14,210 nucleotides of DNA, from the NCBI GenBank assembly GCA_007116445.1, contig SKIM01000067.1, positions 1 to 14,210 of the forward strand, written 5' to 3'. The notes beneath the pieces were generated by a model, which did no database searches, was not told where the DNA came from, and saw nothing but the letters and a program-made list of their open reading frames with translations. Position numbers and translations under genes: made by a program. This stretch comes from Natronohydrobacter sp. GTDB taxonomy: Bacteria > Pseudomonadota > Alphaproteobacteria > Rhodobacterales > Rhodobacteraceae. Below, one piece after another: positions 5,655 through 12,931 of this stretch (position 1 is the first letter of the stretch; each line of letters starts with the position of its first letter).

Positions 5655-7022
5655 TCAGCCTGTCGCGGCGAGTTGCTGGCGGCGACCGACCAGTTCTTCG
5701 GCGACGAGGAAGGCAAGCTCCAGCGACTGGCTGGCATTGAGGCGCGGATCGCAAGCCGTGTGGTAGCGTTGCGACAGGTCTTCATCCGTGACTGCGCGCA
5801 CACCGCCGGTGCATTCGGTGACATCCGCGCCGGTCATTTCGAAATGCACGCCACCGGGGATGGTGCCTTCGGCGTTATGGATGGCGAAGAATTCGCGCAC
5901 TTCGCGCAGCACCTGGTCAAATGGCCGCGTCTTGTAGCCCGAGGAGGACTTGATCGTGTTGCCATGCATCGGGTCACAGGTCCAGAGCACATTCGCGCCC
6001 TCGGCCTCGACCGCGCGGATCAGGCGCGGCAGGTGATCGCCCACCTGCCCGGCCCCGAAACGCGCAATCAGCGTCAGGCGTCCGGCCTCGTTTTCAGGGT
6101 TGAGCGCGGCCATCAGGCGTTTGAGGTCATCGGCTGTAATCGAGGGGCCGCATTTCAGCCCGATCGGGTTTTGCACGCCACGGCAGAATTCGACATGCGC
6201 GCCGTCCACTTGCCGCGTGCGATCCCCGATCCAGATGAGATGGCCCGAGCCAGCCACGGGCAGGCCCGAGGTCGAATCGATCCGCGCGAGCGCTTCTTCA
6301 TATTCGAGAAGCAGCGCTTCATGGCTGGTGTAGAAATCGACCGTGGCCAGATCCTCATTTGTCTCGGAGGTGATACCCGCTGCGGTCAGGAAATCGAGCG
6401 TGTCGGTGATGCGGTCGGTCATCTCCCGGTAGCGCTCGGCCTTCTCGCCCTCGGCAAAGCCCAGCGTCCAGGAATGGACGCGGTGCATATCGGCAAAGCC
6501 GCCCTTGGAAAACGCGCGCAACAGGTTCAGCGTGGCCGCCGCCTGAGTGTAGCCCTGCAACATGCGCGCCGGATCGGGGATGCGGGCCTCGGGCGTGAAA
6601 TCGAAGCCGTTGATGATGTCGCCCCGGTAGCTTGGCAATTCGCGTTCGCCGACCTTCTCCATCGGGGCCGAGCGCGGCTTGGCGAATTGGCCCGCCATGC
6701 GCCCGACCTTGATCACGGGCACTTTCGCGCCATAAGTCAGCACGATCGCCATCTGCAACAGCACCTTGAACGTGTCGCGGATGCTGTCGGCCGTGAAGGC
6801 CGAAAAGCTTTCGGCGCAATCGCCGCCCTGCAGCAGAAAGGCCTCGCCCCTGGCCGCGGCGCCCAGCTTGCGCTTGAGCGCACGCACTTCGCCTGCAAAG
6901 ACCAGCGGCGGGTAGTTGGACAGCTGCGTTTCCACGGCATTGAGCGCTGCGAGATCCGGATAATCAGGCATCTGGATGCGCGGGCGCGTGCGCCAGGTCG
7001 ATTTCGTCCAGCCATGGGTCAT
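5655..7022 (-). CDS. aroG: Class II 3-deoxy-7-phosphoheptulonate (DAHP) synthase
   Basis: This cytosolic enzyme condenses phosphoenolpyruvate and erythrose 4-phosphate to DAHP, the first step of the shikimate pathway to aromatic amino acids. The 455-residue chain is the plant/Mycobacterium-type class II form. It shows the N-terminal W-S-WR-P-Q-PDYPD pattern, LLQGGDCAESF (63-73, metal ligand Cys69), KVGRMAGQFAKPRS (105-118), YRGDIING (132-139), the WTCDPMHGNT block (347-356, His353), HFEMTG (393-398, Glu395) and YHTACDPRLN (420-429, Asp425). All four expected metal ligands are therefore present. The start ATG has GGAGG (7029-7033) at 6-nt spacing. A good promoter lies upstream, and the gene is divergent from a GlxA-type regulator. 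The symbol follows the mycobacterial class II enzyme; other names are used for this family. Confidence 0.96.
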   Translation of the reverse strand: MTHGWTKSTWRTRPRIQMPDYPDLAALNAVETQLSNYPPLVFAGEVRALKRKLGAAARGEAFLLQGGDCAESFSAFTADSIRDTFKVLLQMAIVLTYGAKVPVIKVGRMAGQFAKPRSAPMEKVGERELPSYRGDIINGFDFTPEARIPDPARMLQGYTQAAATLNLLRAFSKGGFADMHRVHSWTLGFAEGEKAERYREMTDRITDTLDFLTAAGITSETNEDLATVDFYTSHEALLLEYEEALARIDSTSGLPVAGSGHLIWIGDRTRQVDGAHVEFCRGVQNPIGLKCGPSITADDLKRLMAALNPENEAGRLTLIARFGAGQVGDHLPRLIRAVEAEGANVLWTCDPMHGNTIKSSSGYKTRPFDQVLREVREFFAIHNAEGTIPGGVHFEMTGADVTECTGGVRAVTDEDLSQRYHTACDPRLNASQSLELAFLVAEELVGRRQQLAATG

Positions 7023-7089
7023 GGGAAGCCTCCGGGTCTGTCAGGTCATGGGTCGGGCGGTGTTAGCGGTCGCAGTGCCGCCGGGGCCT

Positions 7090-7118
7090 TCTATACAAAG
7101 AGCCTGCGGCGCATGCAA
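7090..7118 (-). promoter_or_regulatory. Candidate sigma70-type promoter of aroG
   Basis: On the minus strand TTGCAT (7113-7118) is followed by 17 nt and TATAGA (7090-7095). The start would be near 7083, giving a leader of about 60 nt that carries the GGAGG site. The -35 box coincides with an in-frame ATG at 7113 for the divergent regulator, which argues against that ATG being the regulator's start. Confidence 0.45.
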
Positions 7119-7141
7119 ACACGATTGCTCTTGCCTGCGCT

Positions 7142-7160
7142 GACAAAACTTGATTTTGTC
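7142..7160. promoter_or_regulatory. Inverted repeat, candidate operator at the regulator gene
   Basis: GACAAAA-CTTGA-TTTTGTC has 7-bp perfect arms and a 5-nt spacer. It is centred 40 bp before the GlxA-type regulator's ATG and 129 bp before the aroG ATG. It is AT-rich in an otherwise GC-rich region. It may be an autoregulatory site or the target of another factor; no known consensus is matched with confidence. Confidence 0.4.
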
Positions 7161-7190
7161 GCTCAAATTCACTCCACGCACGGCCCTTCC

Positions 7191-8201
7191 ATGACCCTGA
7201 CCCACTCGTCCGCCGCTGCCCGTCCAGACCAGCGGGCACGCCATCATGTGGTCTTCCTGATGCTTGAGCGCTTCACGCTGATGGCCTTTGCAGGCGCGAT
7301 TGAGCCGCTCAGACTGGCCAATCGCATGTCCGGCAAGGCGCTTTATGACTGGCGGATGATCTCTGAAAGCGGGGGGCCGATGACCTGTTCCAACGGCACG
7401 GAAATCCGTGTCAGCGGGGGCTTGGGCGATATCCCCAATGACGCGTTGATCGTGGTCTGTGGCGGGGTCGATGTGCAACGCGCGACCACCCCCGGCGTGC
7501 TGTCCTGGCTGCGCAAACGCGCACGCTACGGCAATCCGATTGCGGGCATCTGCACGGGCGCCTGGACCCTGGCCAAGGCCGGGCTGCTCGACGGGCACCG
7601 CGCCACGATCCACTGGGAAAATCATGACGCGCTGATCGAGGATTTCCCCGAGGTCGCACTGACGAAATCGGTCTTCGTGATCCATGGCAAGCGCCTGACC
7701 TCGGCAGGCGGGACCGCGCCGCTGGATCTGATGCTGACGCTGATCACCAATGACGAGGGTGCCGATCTTGCCCATGCGATTGCCGATCAGCTGATCTATT
7801 CCGCCATCCGCACCAATCGCGACACCCAGCGCCTGTCGATCCCGGCGCGCATCGGCGTGCGCCACCCCAAGCTGGCGCAGGTCATCGCGCTGATGGAAAA
7901 CCATATCGAAGACCCGATCAGCCCGGCCGATCTGGCCGAGCAGGTCACCATGTCCACGCGCCAGCTCGAACGGCTGTTCCGGCGCTACCTGAACCGCAGC
8001 CCGAAACGCTATTACATGGAATTGCGGCTGGAACGTGCGCGCAACCTGCTGATGCAGACCGATATGAGCGTGATCGCCGTGGCGCTGGCCACCGGCTTCA
8101 CCTCACCCTCGCATTTCTCGAAATGCTACCGCGCGCATTACGACACGACCCCCTATCGCGAGCGCGGGGCGCATGCCAGCCCGCAGGACGCGGAAGACTA
8201 G
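7191..8201 (+). CDS. GlxA family AraC-type transcriptional regulator
   Basis: This 336-residue DNA-binding regulator has an N-terminal DJ-1/PfpI-like (class I glutamine amidotransferase-like) domain and a C-terminal AraC/XylS double helix-turn-helix. The first domain runs about 18-185, with VVFLMLERFTLMAFAGAIEP, VVCGGVDV (88-95) and the nucleophile-elbow-like GICTGAWTLAKAG (119-131, Cys121). The AraC domain runs about 227-325: DPISPADLAEQVTMSTRQLERLF, then RSPKRYYMELRLERARNLLM and the signature FTSPSHFSKCYRAHYDTTPYRER. Relatives include regulators of arginine, glycine-betaine and carnitine catabolism in Pseudomonas; the ligand here is unknown. The frame is open far upstream, antisense to aroG, but homology begins only near residue 18 from 7191. 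The alternative ATG at 7113 sits in the aroG promoter. The ribosome-binding site is weak. It is convergent with surA. Confidence 0.9.
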   Translation: MTLTHSSAAARPDQRARHHVVFLMLERFTLMAFAGAIEPLRLANRMSGKALYDWRMISESGGPMTCSNGTEIRVSGGLGDIPNDALIVVCGGVDVQRATTPGVLSWLRKRARYGNPIAGICTGAWTLAKAGLLDGHRATIHWENHDALIEDFPEVALTKSVFVIHGKRLTSAGGTAPLDLMLTLITNDEGADLAHAIADQLIYSAIRTNRDTQRLSIPARIGVRHPKLAQVIALMENHIEDPISPADLAEQVTMSTRQLERLFRRYLNRSPKRYYMELRLERARNLLMQTDMSVIAVALATGFTSPSHFSKCYRAHYDTTPYRERGAHASPQDAED

Positions 8202-8219
8202 ACCCTGCACCCGGCCCAT

Positions 8220-8255
8220 GGTCAGGGTCAGGGTCAGGGTCAGGATCAGGGTCAG
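8220..8255. repeat. Hexanucleotide tandem repeat (GGTCAG)6
   Basis: Six contiguous GGTCAG units lie at 8220-8255, the fifth being GATCAG. The array fills most of the gap between the convergent regulator and surA genes, and its last unit contains the surA stop codon (8252-8254). A GACCCTG at 8201-8207 can pair with CAGGGTC at 8223-8229 across a 15-nt loop, but no T-run follows. Confidence 0.9.
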
Positions 8256-9493
8256 AAATCGACGATCTCGGCATCAGCGACCAGTTCCTGCAACCGCAGA
8301 TCCGCCATCGCGCTCAGACGCTGCTCGAACACCATGTTGCGGATCCGGTTGTCCGAGGGCCGCTCGTCAAATTGCAACTCACGCGCGCAAAGCATCAGCA
8401 CGACCAGATTGTCGCCTTCGGTCGTATTGGCCGAGATCTCGCCACGATCAAGGCGGGCAAGCTCGACCGCATCCGAGGGCGCAATCTCGCGCATCAGCGC
8501 CTCCCGCTCGACAAGCGCGGCCTCTGGCAGCCCACGCGCAAACGGCCCCAGCCCCGCGCAACTGTCAACCTGTCCGCGCATCTGCGCCACAAGCGCCAGA
8601 TTGGCCTCGCTGCGCCCACCGGGCAACAGCAGACGCCTGTAGCTCAGCTGCACCCGGTCGGCGGGAATGTCGCGCGTGCTCTCGATGGCGCGCAGCTGGA
8701 AAAACGCGATCGCGCCGCCCAGCTCCAGCGGGCCGATGATCTGCCCCGCGCGCGCGTCACGCAGCTGCGACGCGATCGGCCCGGGCAGGTTTTCCAGCGC
8801 CACCCAATCGGGCAGCCGCCCGCCCTGCTCCCGCGTCCCCGCCAAGGAGAATTCCCGCGCAATCTCGGAGAATTCCGCGATGCTGCGCGCGGCGCGGATC
8901 ATGCCGATGATCTCGGCCACAGGTTCGGCGAATTGCGGGTCTGTGGGCAGAAAAATCTCGGACAAAAGCACCCGCTGACGGCCCAGAATCGCAGCCGTGT
9001 CGCGCGCGCGCGCCACATCCGCATCCGATACCGCCACCAGCGCGGGCAATTCCTGTCCCACCAACCGGCGCCATAACAGCCCCGCCTCGACGAAGCCCTC
9101 GAAGGTCGCGCGATCCACGCCGACTTCACCCAGCGCTGACACCAGCTCATCGGCGGATAACTCGGCACGAGAGGCGAATTCCGCCATGCCTTCACGAATC
9201 TCGTCGCGATTGGCGCGCAGATTGCGCCGCTGGGCGTAATCGCGCTGCACGGCTTCTTCGGTCAGCCGCTGCAATGCCTCGGCGCGCATATCCGCGCCGC
9301 CCGCATTCAGCGCTTCCATGAAGCGCATGCGCTGGTCCAGATCATAGGCGGTGATCACCCGGTCATTGACCCTGCGCACCGGCGACAACAGGGTCTGCGC
9401 GCTCAAAGCTGTCAGGCCCATTGCCCCGGCCATCAGAGCCAGCCCGATCACGGCTGCATATCGCGTGACCACAGAACTTGGAAAATTGCGCAT
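8252..9493 (-). CDS. surA: SurA-type periplasmic peptidyl-prolyl isomerase / chaperone
   Basis: This is a periplasmic chaperone with a parvulin-type domain that escorts outer-membrane beta-barrel proteins, including LptD, to the BAM complex. The 413-residue chain starts with a signal peptide (MRNFPSSVVTRYAAVIGLAL... to about Ala32). The SurA N-domain follows with VNDRVITAYDLDQRMRFM (42-59) and a long helical region. One parvulin-like domain at about 172-272 carries RVLLSEIFLPT, EFSEIAREFS, GGRLPDWVALENLP and IGPLELGGAIAFFQL. The last 140 residues are a divergent tail with no second recognisable parvulin repeat. The frame is open to an ATG at 9538 (15 more residues, Arg/Lys-rich); I chose 9493 because the signal peptide is then of normal length. 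It is the last gene of the lptF-lptG-lptD-surA run, 148 nt after lptD. Confidence 0.9.
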   Translation of the reverse strand: MRNFPSSVVTRYAAVIGLALMAGAMGLTALSAQTLLSPVRRVNDRVITAYDLDQRMRFMEALNAGGADMRAEALQRLTEEAVQRDYAQRRNLRANRDEIREGMAEFASRAELSADELVSALGEVGVDRATFEGFVEAGLLWRRLVGQELPALVAVSDADVARARDTAAILGRQRVLLSEIFLPTDPQFAEPVAEIIGMIRAARSIAEFSEIAREFSLAGTREQGGRLPDWVALENLPGPIASQLRDARAGQIIGPLELGGAIAFFQLRAIESTRDIPADRVQLSYRRLLLPGGRSEANLALVAQMRGQVDSCAGLGPFARGLPEAALVEREALMREIAPSDAVELARLDRGEISANTTEGDNLVVLMLCARELQFDERPSDNRIRNMVFEQRLSAMADLRLQELVADAEIVDF

Positions 9494-9589
9494 CAAACCT
9501 GTCCGTTTTCTTGTCCCGCCCCGTTTTGCAGGCGTCATCCCCGGACTTACACGCTTCCAGCGCGCTTGTCATCAGGGGGCGCAGGCTTT

Positions 9590-9625
9590 GCCCCGCCTGC
9601 ACGCAACGCCCCGCCTGCACGCAGC
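9590..9625. repeat. Tandem 18-bp duplication in the lptD-surA gap
   Basis: GCCCCGCCTGCACGCAAC (9590-9607) is followed directly by GCCCCGCCTGCACGCAGC (9608-9625), identical at 17 of 18 positions. The adjoining GCAGGC (9581-9586) can pair with GCCTGC (9595-9600) in a 6-bp stem. It lies in the untranslated spacer between lptD and surA. No T-run accompanies it. Confidence 0.75.
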
Positions 9626-9641
9626 CCACCGCCCGCACCCG

Positions 9642-11840
9642 TCACGGCTGATCGGCACAGGCCCGGCGCGCGCGCGAGGGATTGCCGCCGATGCCCAGCA
9701 GGTCCAGATTCAGCCCGAAGCTCGTGCGCCCGCCAGTGCTGCTGGCCGCGTCAAAGCGCCGCTCGACGCCCATTTCGACGCGCAGACAGTCATTCTGGTA
9801 ATTCAGCCCGACCTGCGCGCGCGCAAGCTGCTGTTGGGTCACGTCATAGCGCCAGCCGATCTGGCCTGTCCACAGCTCGGTGATCTCGCGCGACCCCTCG
9901 AAACTCCATTCCGAGGCCGTCGCCGTTCGCGCTTCAAACGGATTGCGCAGGATCCGCATATAGCTGGTCGAAATCGCATAGCCCGGCGCGGTCCAGTCCA
10001 GCTCGAAGGCCGTGCGCTGCAGCGCCAGACCGTCGTCGAAATGCGAGCGATTGCTCAGGCTCAGCCCGTCGGCCATATCGACACTGACCGCCACCAGCCA
10101 ATCCGATTGCCGCCCCGCCAGCGGGGTCGCGTCCGAAAACTGCCCCAGATCGGCGCCGCGCCAGACCCGGCCCAGCGTCAGCGTGCTCGACCAGCCATCC
10201 GGGTCATGCCGCGTCCAGCTGACCCCCAGATTGGCGCGCAATCCCGCCTCGCGGATATCGCGCCCGGCGAAGCGGTCGAGACTGAACAGATTGCCCTCAT
10301 CCAGCTCCGGCATCCGGCTGGCCTCATTGGGCAGGTCAGGCCGACGGTCACGGCCCCAGATCACCTGCGCCACAGGCTCGATCACATGGCTGACCCCATC
10401 CGCATGACGCCGCACCAGCGGCCAGCGCAGCTCGGCCATGAGATTGGGCGTGACCCGCGTCACGGCCCGGTCAAACACCCCGCCCGTATCCGACAGCCGG
10501 ATGTGATCCAGCCCCAGATGCAGCGCCCCCGCGCCCAGCACCCCACCGGGCAGGATCGCATCGCGCCGCCAGTCCAGATCGAGGCTCACGCGCCCGGTCT
10601 GACGCGGGCGCGGCCCGGCCCCAAAGCCCGGCAGCGGCTCGGGCTCCCCGAAAAACGCCCTGCTGCGCCGATGCACATGCGCTTCCAGCCGCAGCCCTGC
10701 GACCCCGCCCAGCCCCGGCACATCGCGGCGATGCTCGATGACGGCCTGCCCGACCTGATTGGGAAGCTCGGCATTGCTGTCGCGCAGCCGCAGCGAGCGG
10801 AACTGCAGCAGTTGCGCGCGCGCGCGGGTGTCGCGCGTGATGCGTTCCAGCGTGATGTCCGATGTCAGCCGCGGCTCACCGCGCCCGTAATCCTCCAGCA
10901 CCCCGCGATCGGACGGCGCGATCAGATTGAAGCGCAGCTGCGTGCCGCGTCCCAGCGCGAAATCGCCACTGGCCTGCGCGAAGCCGCGATTGCGGTCGGG
11001 GCGGATCGCGTCGCGCGCCACCAGCCCGCCCAGCTCCAGCCGCCCGGTCGCAAAGGCCTGCCGATAGCGCAATTCCAGCGCCCGCGTCCCGCGCGTGGCC
11101 ACAAAGGGCGTGAGCAGCAGATCGCGATCCGTGCCCAGCACGATGAAATAGGGCGCGCGCAGGCCCAACCCATGGCCCGTATCGAAGCTGAACCGCGGCG
11201 CCAGAAAGCCCGTCGCGCGGGTCAGGCGCGGATCCGGCACCCGCAGGCGCGGCACATAAAGCACGGGCAGCCCGAACAGGCGCAGCTGCGCATTCTCGAA
11301 ATGAACCTGCAGGTTTTCCTCGTCATGCACCACCCGGCGCGCCCGGATTTCCCAAAGCGGTGTCGGGCGCGCGGCGCAGATCTCGCAGCTTGACGCCACG
11401 ACCGAGGTCATCTCGGTGAAGCGCTCGTCCAGTCGTTCGACCCGCGCCGCCGCGATCTGCAATTGCTGGTCAAACACCACCCGCGCCGAACGGATCAGCC
11501 CGCGCTGCAACCCGTCCGACAGCTCGGCCTGATCGGCCAGGATCACCACCTCCGGGCCGTCACTGATCACCAGCGGCCCCTCGATCACCAGCTGGTCGGT
11601 GGTCCGGTCATAGCTCACCCGGCGCGCCTGCAACCGCGTCGTGCCAAACAGCGCCTCGACATTGCCTTCGGCAATCAGGCGGCTGGCACTGTCGATGAAC
11701 AGCCGGTCGGCCAGCAGCGTCGCCATATCCTGCGCCTGCGCGCGCGCCAGTGGCAGCGCCGCCAGCAGAACCGCAAGCCCCAGCCCAAGCGCCGGCCGAA
11801 GCCAGGCCCGCAGGGCGCAAGCGCGCCGGCGCCGCGTCAC
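9642..11840 (-). CDS. lptD: LPS-assembly outer-membrane protein LptD
   Basis: LptD is the outer-membrane beta-barrel that, with the lipoprotein LptE, inserts lipopolysaccharide into the outer leaflet. The 732-residue protein has an Arg-rich n-region, a hydrophobic signal core and cleavage near Ala36. An OstA/LptA-like periplasmic beta-jellyroll domain follows (about 45-145: LFIDSASRLIAEGNVEALFG, RVSYDRTTDQLVIEGPL). The barrel then extends to the C-terminus with alternating aromatic strands. SSCEIC places Cys152 and Cys155 after the N-domain, and Cys685 sits in NYQNDC near the end, consistent with inter-domain disulfides as in E. coli LptD. I chose GTG 11838-11840: it overlaps the lptG stop as GTGA and has GGAGG (11845-11849) 4 nt upstream. 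The frame opens earlier, at 11903, but that would run through lptG. Confidence 0.95.
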   Translation of the reverse strand: MTRRRRACALRAWLRPALGLGLAVLLAALPLARAQAQDMATLLADRLFIDSASRLIAEGNVEALFGTTRLQARRVSYDRTTDQLVIEGPLVISDGPEVVILADQAELSDGLQRGLIRSARVVFDQQLQIAAARVERLDERFTEMTSVVASSCEICAARPTPLWEIRARRVVHDEENLQVHFENAQLRLFGLPVLYVPRLRVPDPRLTRATGFLAPRFSFDTGHGLGLRAPYFIVLGTDRDLLLTPFVATRGTRALELRYRQAFATGRLELGGLVARDAIRPDRNRGFAQASGDFALGRGTQLRFNLIAPSDRGVLEDYGRGEPRLTSDITLERITRDTRARAQLLQFRSLRLRDSNAELPNQVGQAVIEHRRDVPGLGGVAGLRLEAHVHRRSRAFFGEPEPLPGFGAGPRPRQTGRVSLDLDWRRDAILPGGVLGAGALHLGLDHIRLSDTGGVFDRAVTRVTPNLMAELRWPLVRRHADGVSHVIEPVAQVIWGRDRRPDLPNEASRMPELDEGNLFSLDRFAGRDIREAGLRANLGVSWTRHDPDGWSSTLTLGRVWRGADLGQFSDATPLAGRQSDWLVAVSVDMADGLSLSNRSHFDDGLALQRTAFELDWTAPGYAISTSYMRILRNPFEARTATASEWSFEGSREITELWTGQIGWRYDVTQQQLARAQVGLNYQNDCLRVEMGVERRFDAASSTGGRTSFGLNLDLLGIGGNPSRARRACADQP

Positions 11841-12931
11841 CCTTCCTCCAGATTCAGCATCAAACCAATGGCCAATAACATTGTTGCAACAGGCAATCCC
11901 CATGCTGCCAGGAGCACGGGAATCTGTCCAGTTTCCCCCAGAACCTGCGCGAAGTTACGCAGAAAGAACAAGGTGAATCCAGCCAGAATCGTCGCCAGCG
12001 CCCGCAAGCCCGCCCCGCCTGCGCGCATGTGATGGATGCTCAGCGCCAGCGCCAGCAGCATCATCCCCGCCAAAAGGATCGGCAGCGCCAGCTCCATCTG
12101 CAGCCGCATCCGATGTTCGAGCGCCGCAAAGCCCGCACGTTCCAGCGCGGCGATGAAGCCCGGCAGTTGCGCCAGCGGAATCGCGCGGACGCGGGCGAAA
12201 CTGTCGCGGATCTGCTCGGGCGTCAGATCCGTGGGCAGGGCCAGCGCGTCGAAACGCTGCGCCGCCGCTTCGGGATTGAGCTCGGAGAGCGACCAGAGCG
12301 TGACCGTGCTGAGCTGCCACTGACCCGAGTGCAACTGCGCCCGCTCGGCGCGCAGGCGCGCAGTCAGACCCGCGTTTTCATGAAACACCAGAAAGGTCAC
12401 GTCATGCAGGATCGTGCCGGTGGCTTCCGCATTCCGGGCCGTGATCACGGTCTGGCCCGTCGCATCCGCCTGACGCAGCCAAAGCCCGTCCTCGATCAGC
12501 GCCGCTGTGCTGATCGTGCGCCCGCGCAACTCTGCCTGCAGCCGCGCATATTCCTGCGAGGCCGTCGCCACCACCGGGTTCATCACCGCCACAAAGCCCG
12601 CACTTGCGACCATCACCACCAGCACAGGCCAGACCACCAGCCGCGGCAGCGACCGGCCCGTGGCGCGGATCACCACGAATTCCGACGACCGCGACCAGGC
12701 CAGCCCCACCCACATCCCCGACAGCATCAGGATCAGCGGTGCGATCTCGTAAAAACTCTCGGGCAGATTGAGCAATGACAGGCGCAGGATCTGCCCAAAG
12801 CCCGGCGATTGGGTGGCCAGCCTGCGCATCTGCTCGACCATGTCGAGCAGCAACAGCATGCTCAGGAAAATGCCGCTCACCATGGCGAAAGTGACCGCCA
12901 GCCGCCGGGTCAGATAGCGCGCAAGGATCAT
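11837..12931 (-). CDS. lptG: LPS export ABC transporter permease LptG
   Basis: LptG is the inner-membrane permease subunit that, with LptF and the LptB2 ATPase, extracts LPS from the inner membrane and passes it to LptC/LptA. The 364-residue protein has the YjgP/YjgQ-family layout. Three N-terminal membrane segments lie at about 11-30, 62-80 and 98-118. A periplasmic beta-jellyroll domain follows (about 120-265), then three C-terminal segments at about 278-296, 308-326 and 336-358. The cytoplasmic coupling-helix region is visible as WSRSSEFVVIRATGRSLPRL (79-98). Its ATG overlaps the lptF stop as ATGA, and its own stop overlaps the lptD GTG. These overlaps indicate translational coupling of the export components. 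Confidence 0.96.
   Translation of the reverse strand: MILARYLTRRLAVTFAMVSGIFLSMLLLLDMVEQMRRLATQSPGFGQILRLSLLNLPESFYEIAPLILMLSGMWVGLAWSRSSEFVVIRATGRSLPRLVVWPVLVVMVASAGFVAVMNPVVATASQEYARLQAELRGRTISTAALIEDGLWLRQADATGQTVITARNAEATGTILHDVTFLVFHENAGLTARLRAERAQLHSGQWQLSTVTLWSLSELNPEAAAQRFDALALPTDLTPEQIRDSFARVRAIPLAQLPGFIAALERAGFAALEHRMRLQMELALPILLAGMMLLALALSIHHMRAGGAGLRALATILAGFTLFFLRNFAQVLGETGQIPVLLAAWGLPVATMLLAIGLMLNLEEG

Noticed and set aside
7045..7053. A two-codon frame (ATG ACC TGA) in the aroG leader as a possible attenuator peptide
   Set aside because: It has no aromatic codons, no paired terminator/antiterminator stems nearby, and no Shine-Dalgarno sequence; chance is the simplest reading.
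5616..7190. A plus-strand frame open for about 525 codons upstream of the regulator start, in frame with it
   Set aside because: It is antisense to the well-supported DAHP synthase gene. High GC makes such antisense frames common, the encoded sequence is His/Arg/Gln-rich with no domain, and regulator homology starts only after 7191.
9363..9638. A 91-codon minus-strand frame with a 6-residue internal repeat (GCVQAG/RCVQAG)
   Set aside because: The repeat only reflects the 18-bp DNA duplication, and the frame overlaps the surA signal-peptide region out of frame. No ribosome-binding site or domain supports it.
9351..11393. A 680-codon plus-strand open frame
   Set aside because: It is antisense to lptD and surA, and its composition (Arg/Gln/Pro/His-rich) is typical of the mirror of GC-rich coding sequence. 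LptD is firmly identified on the other strand.
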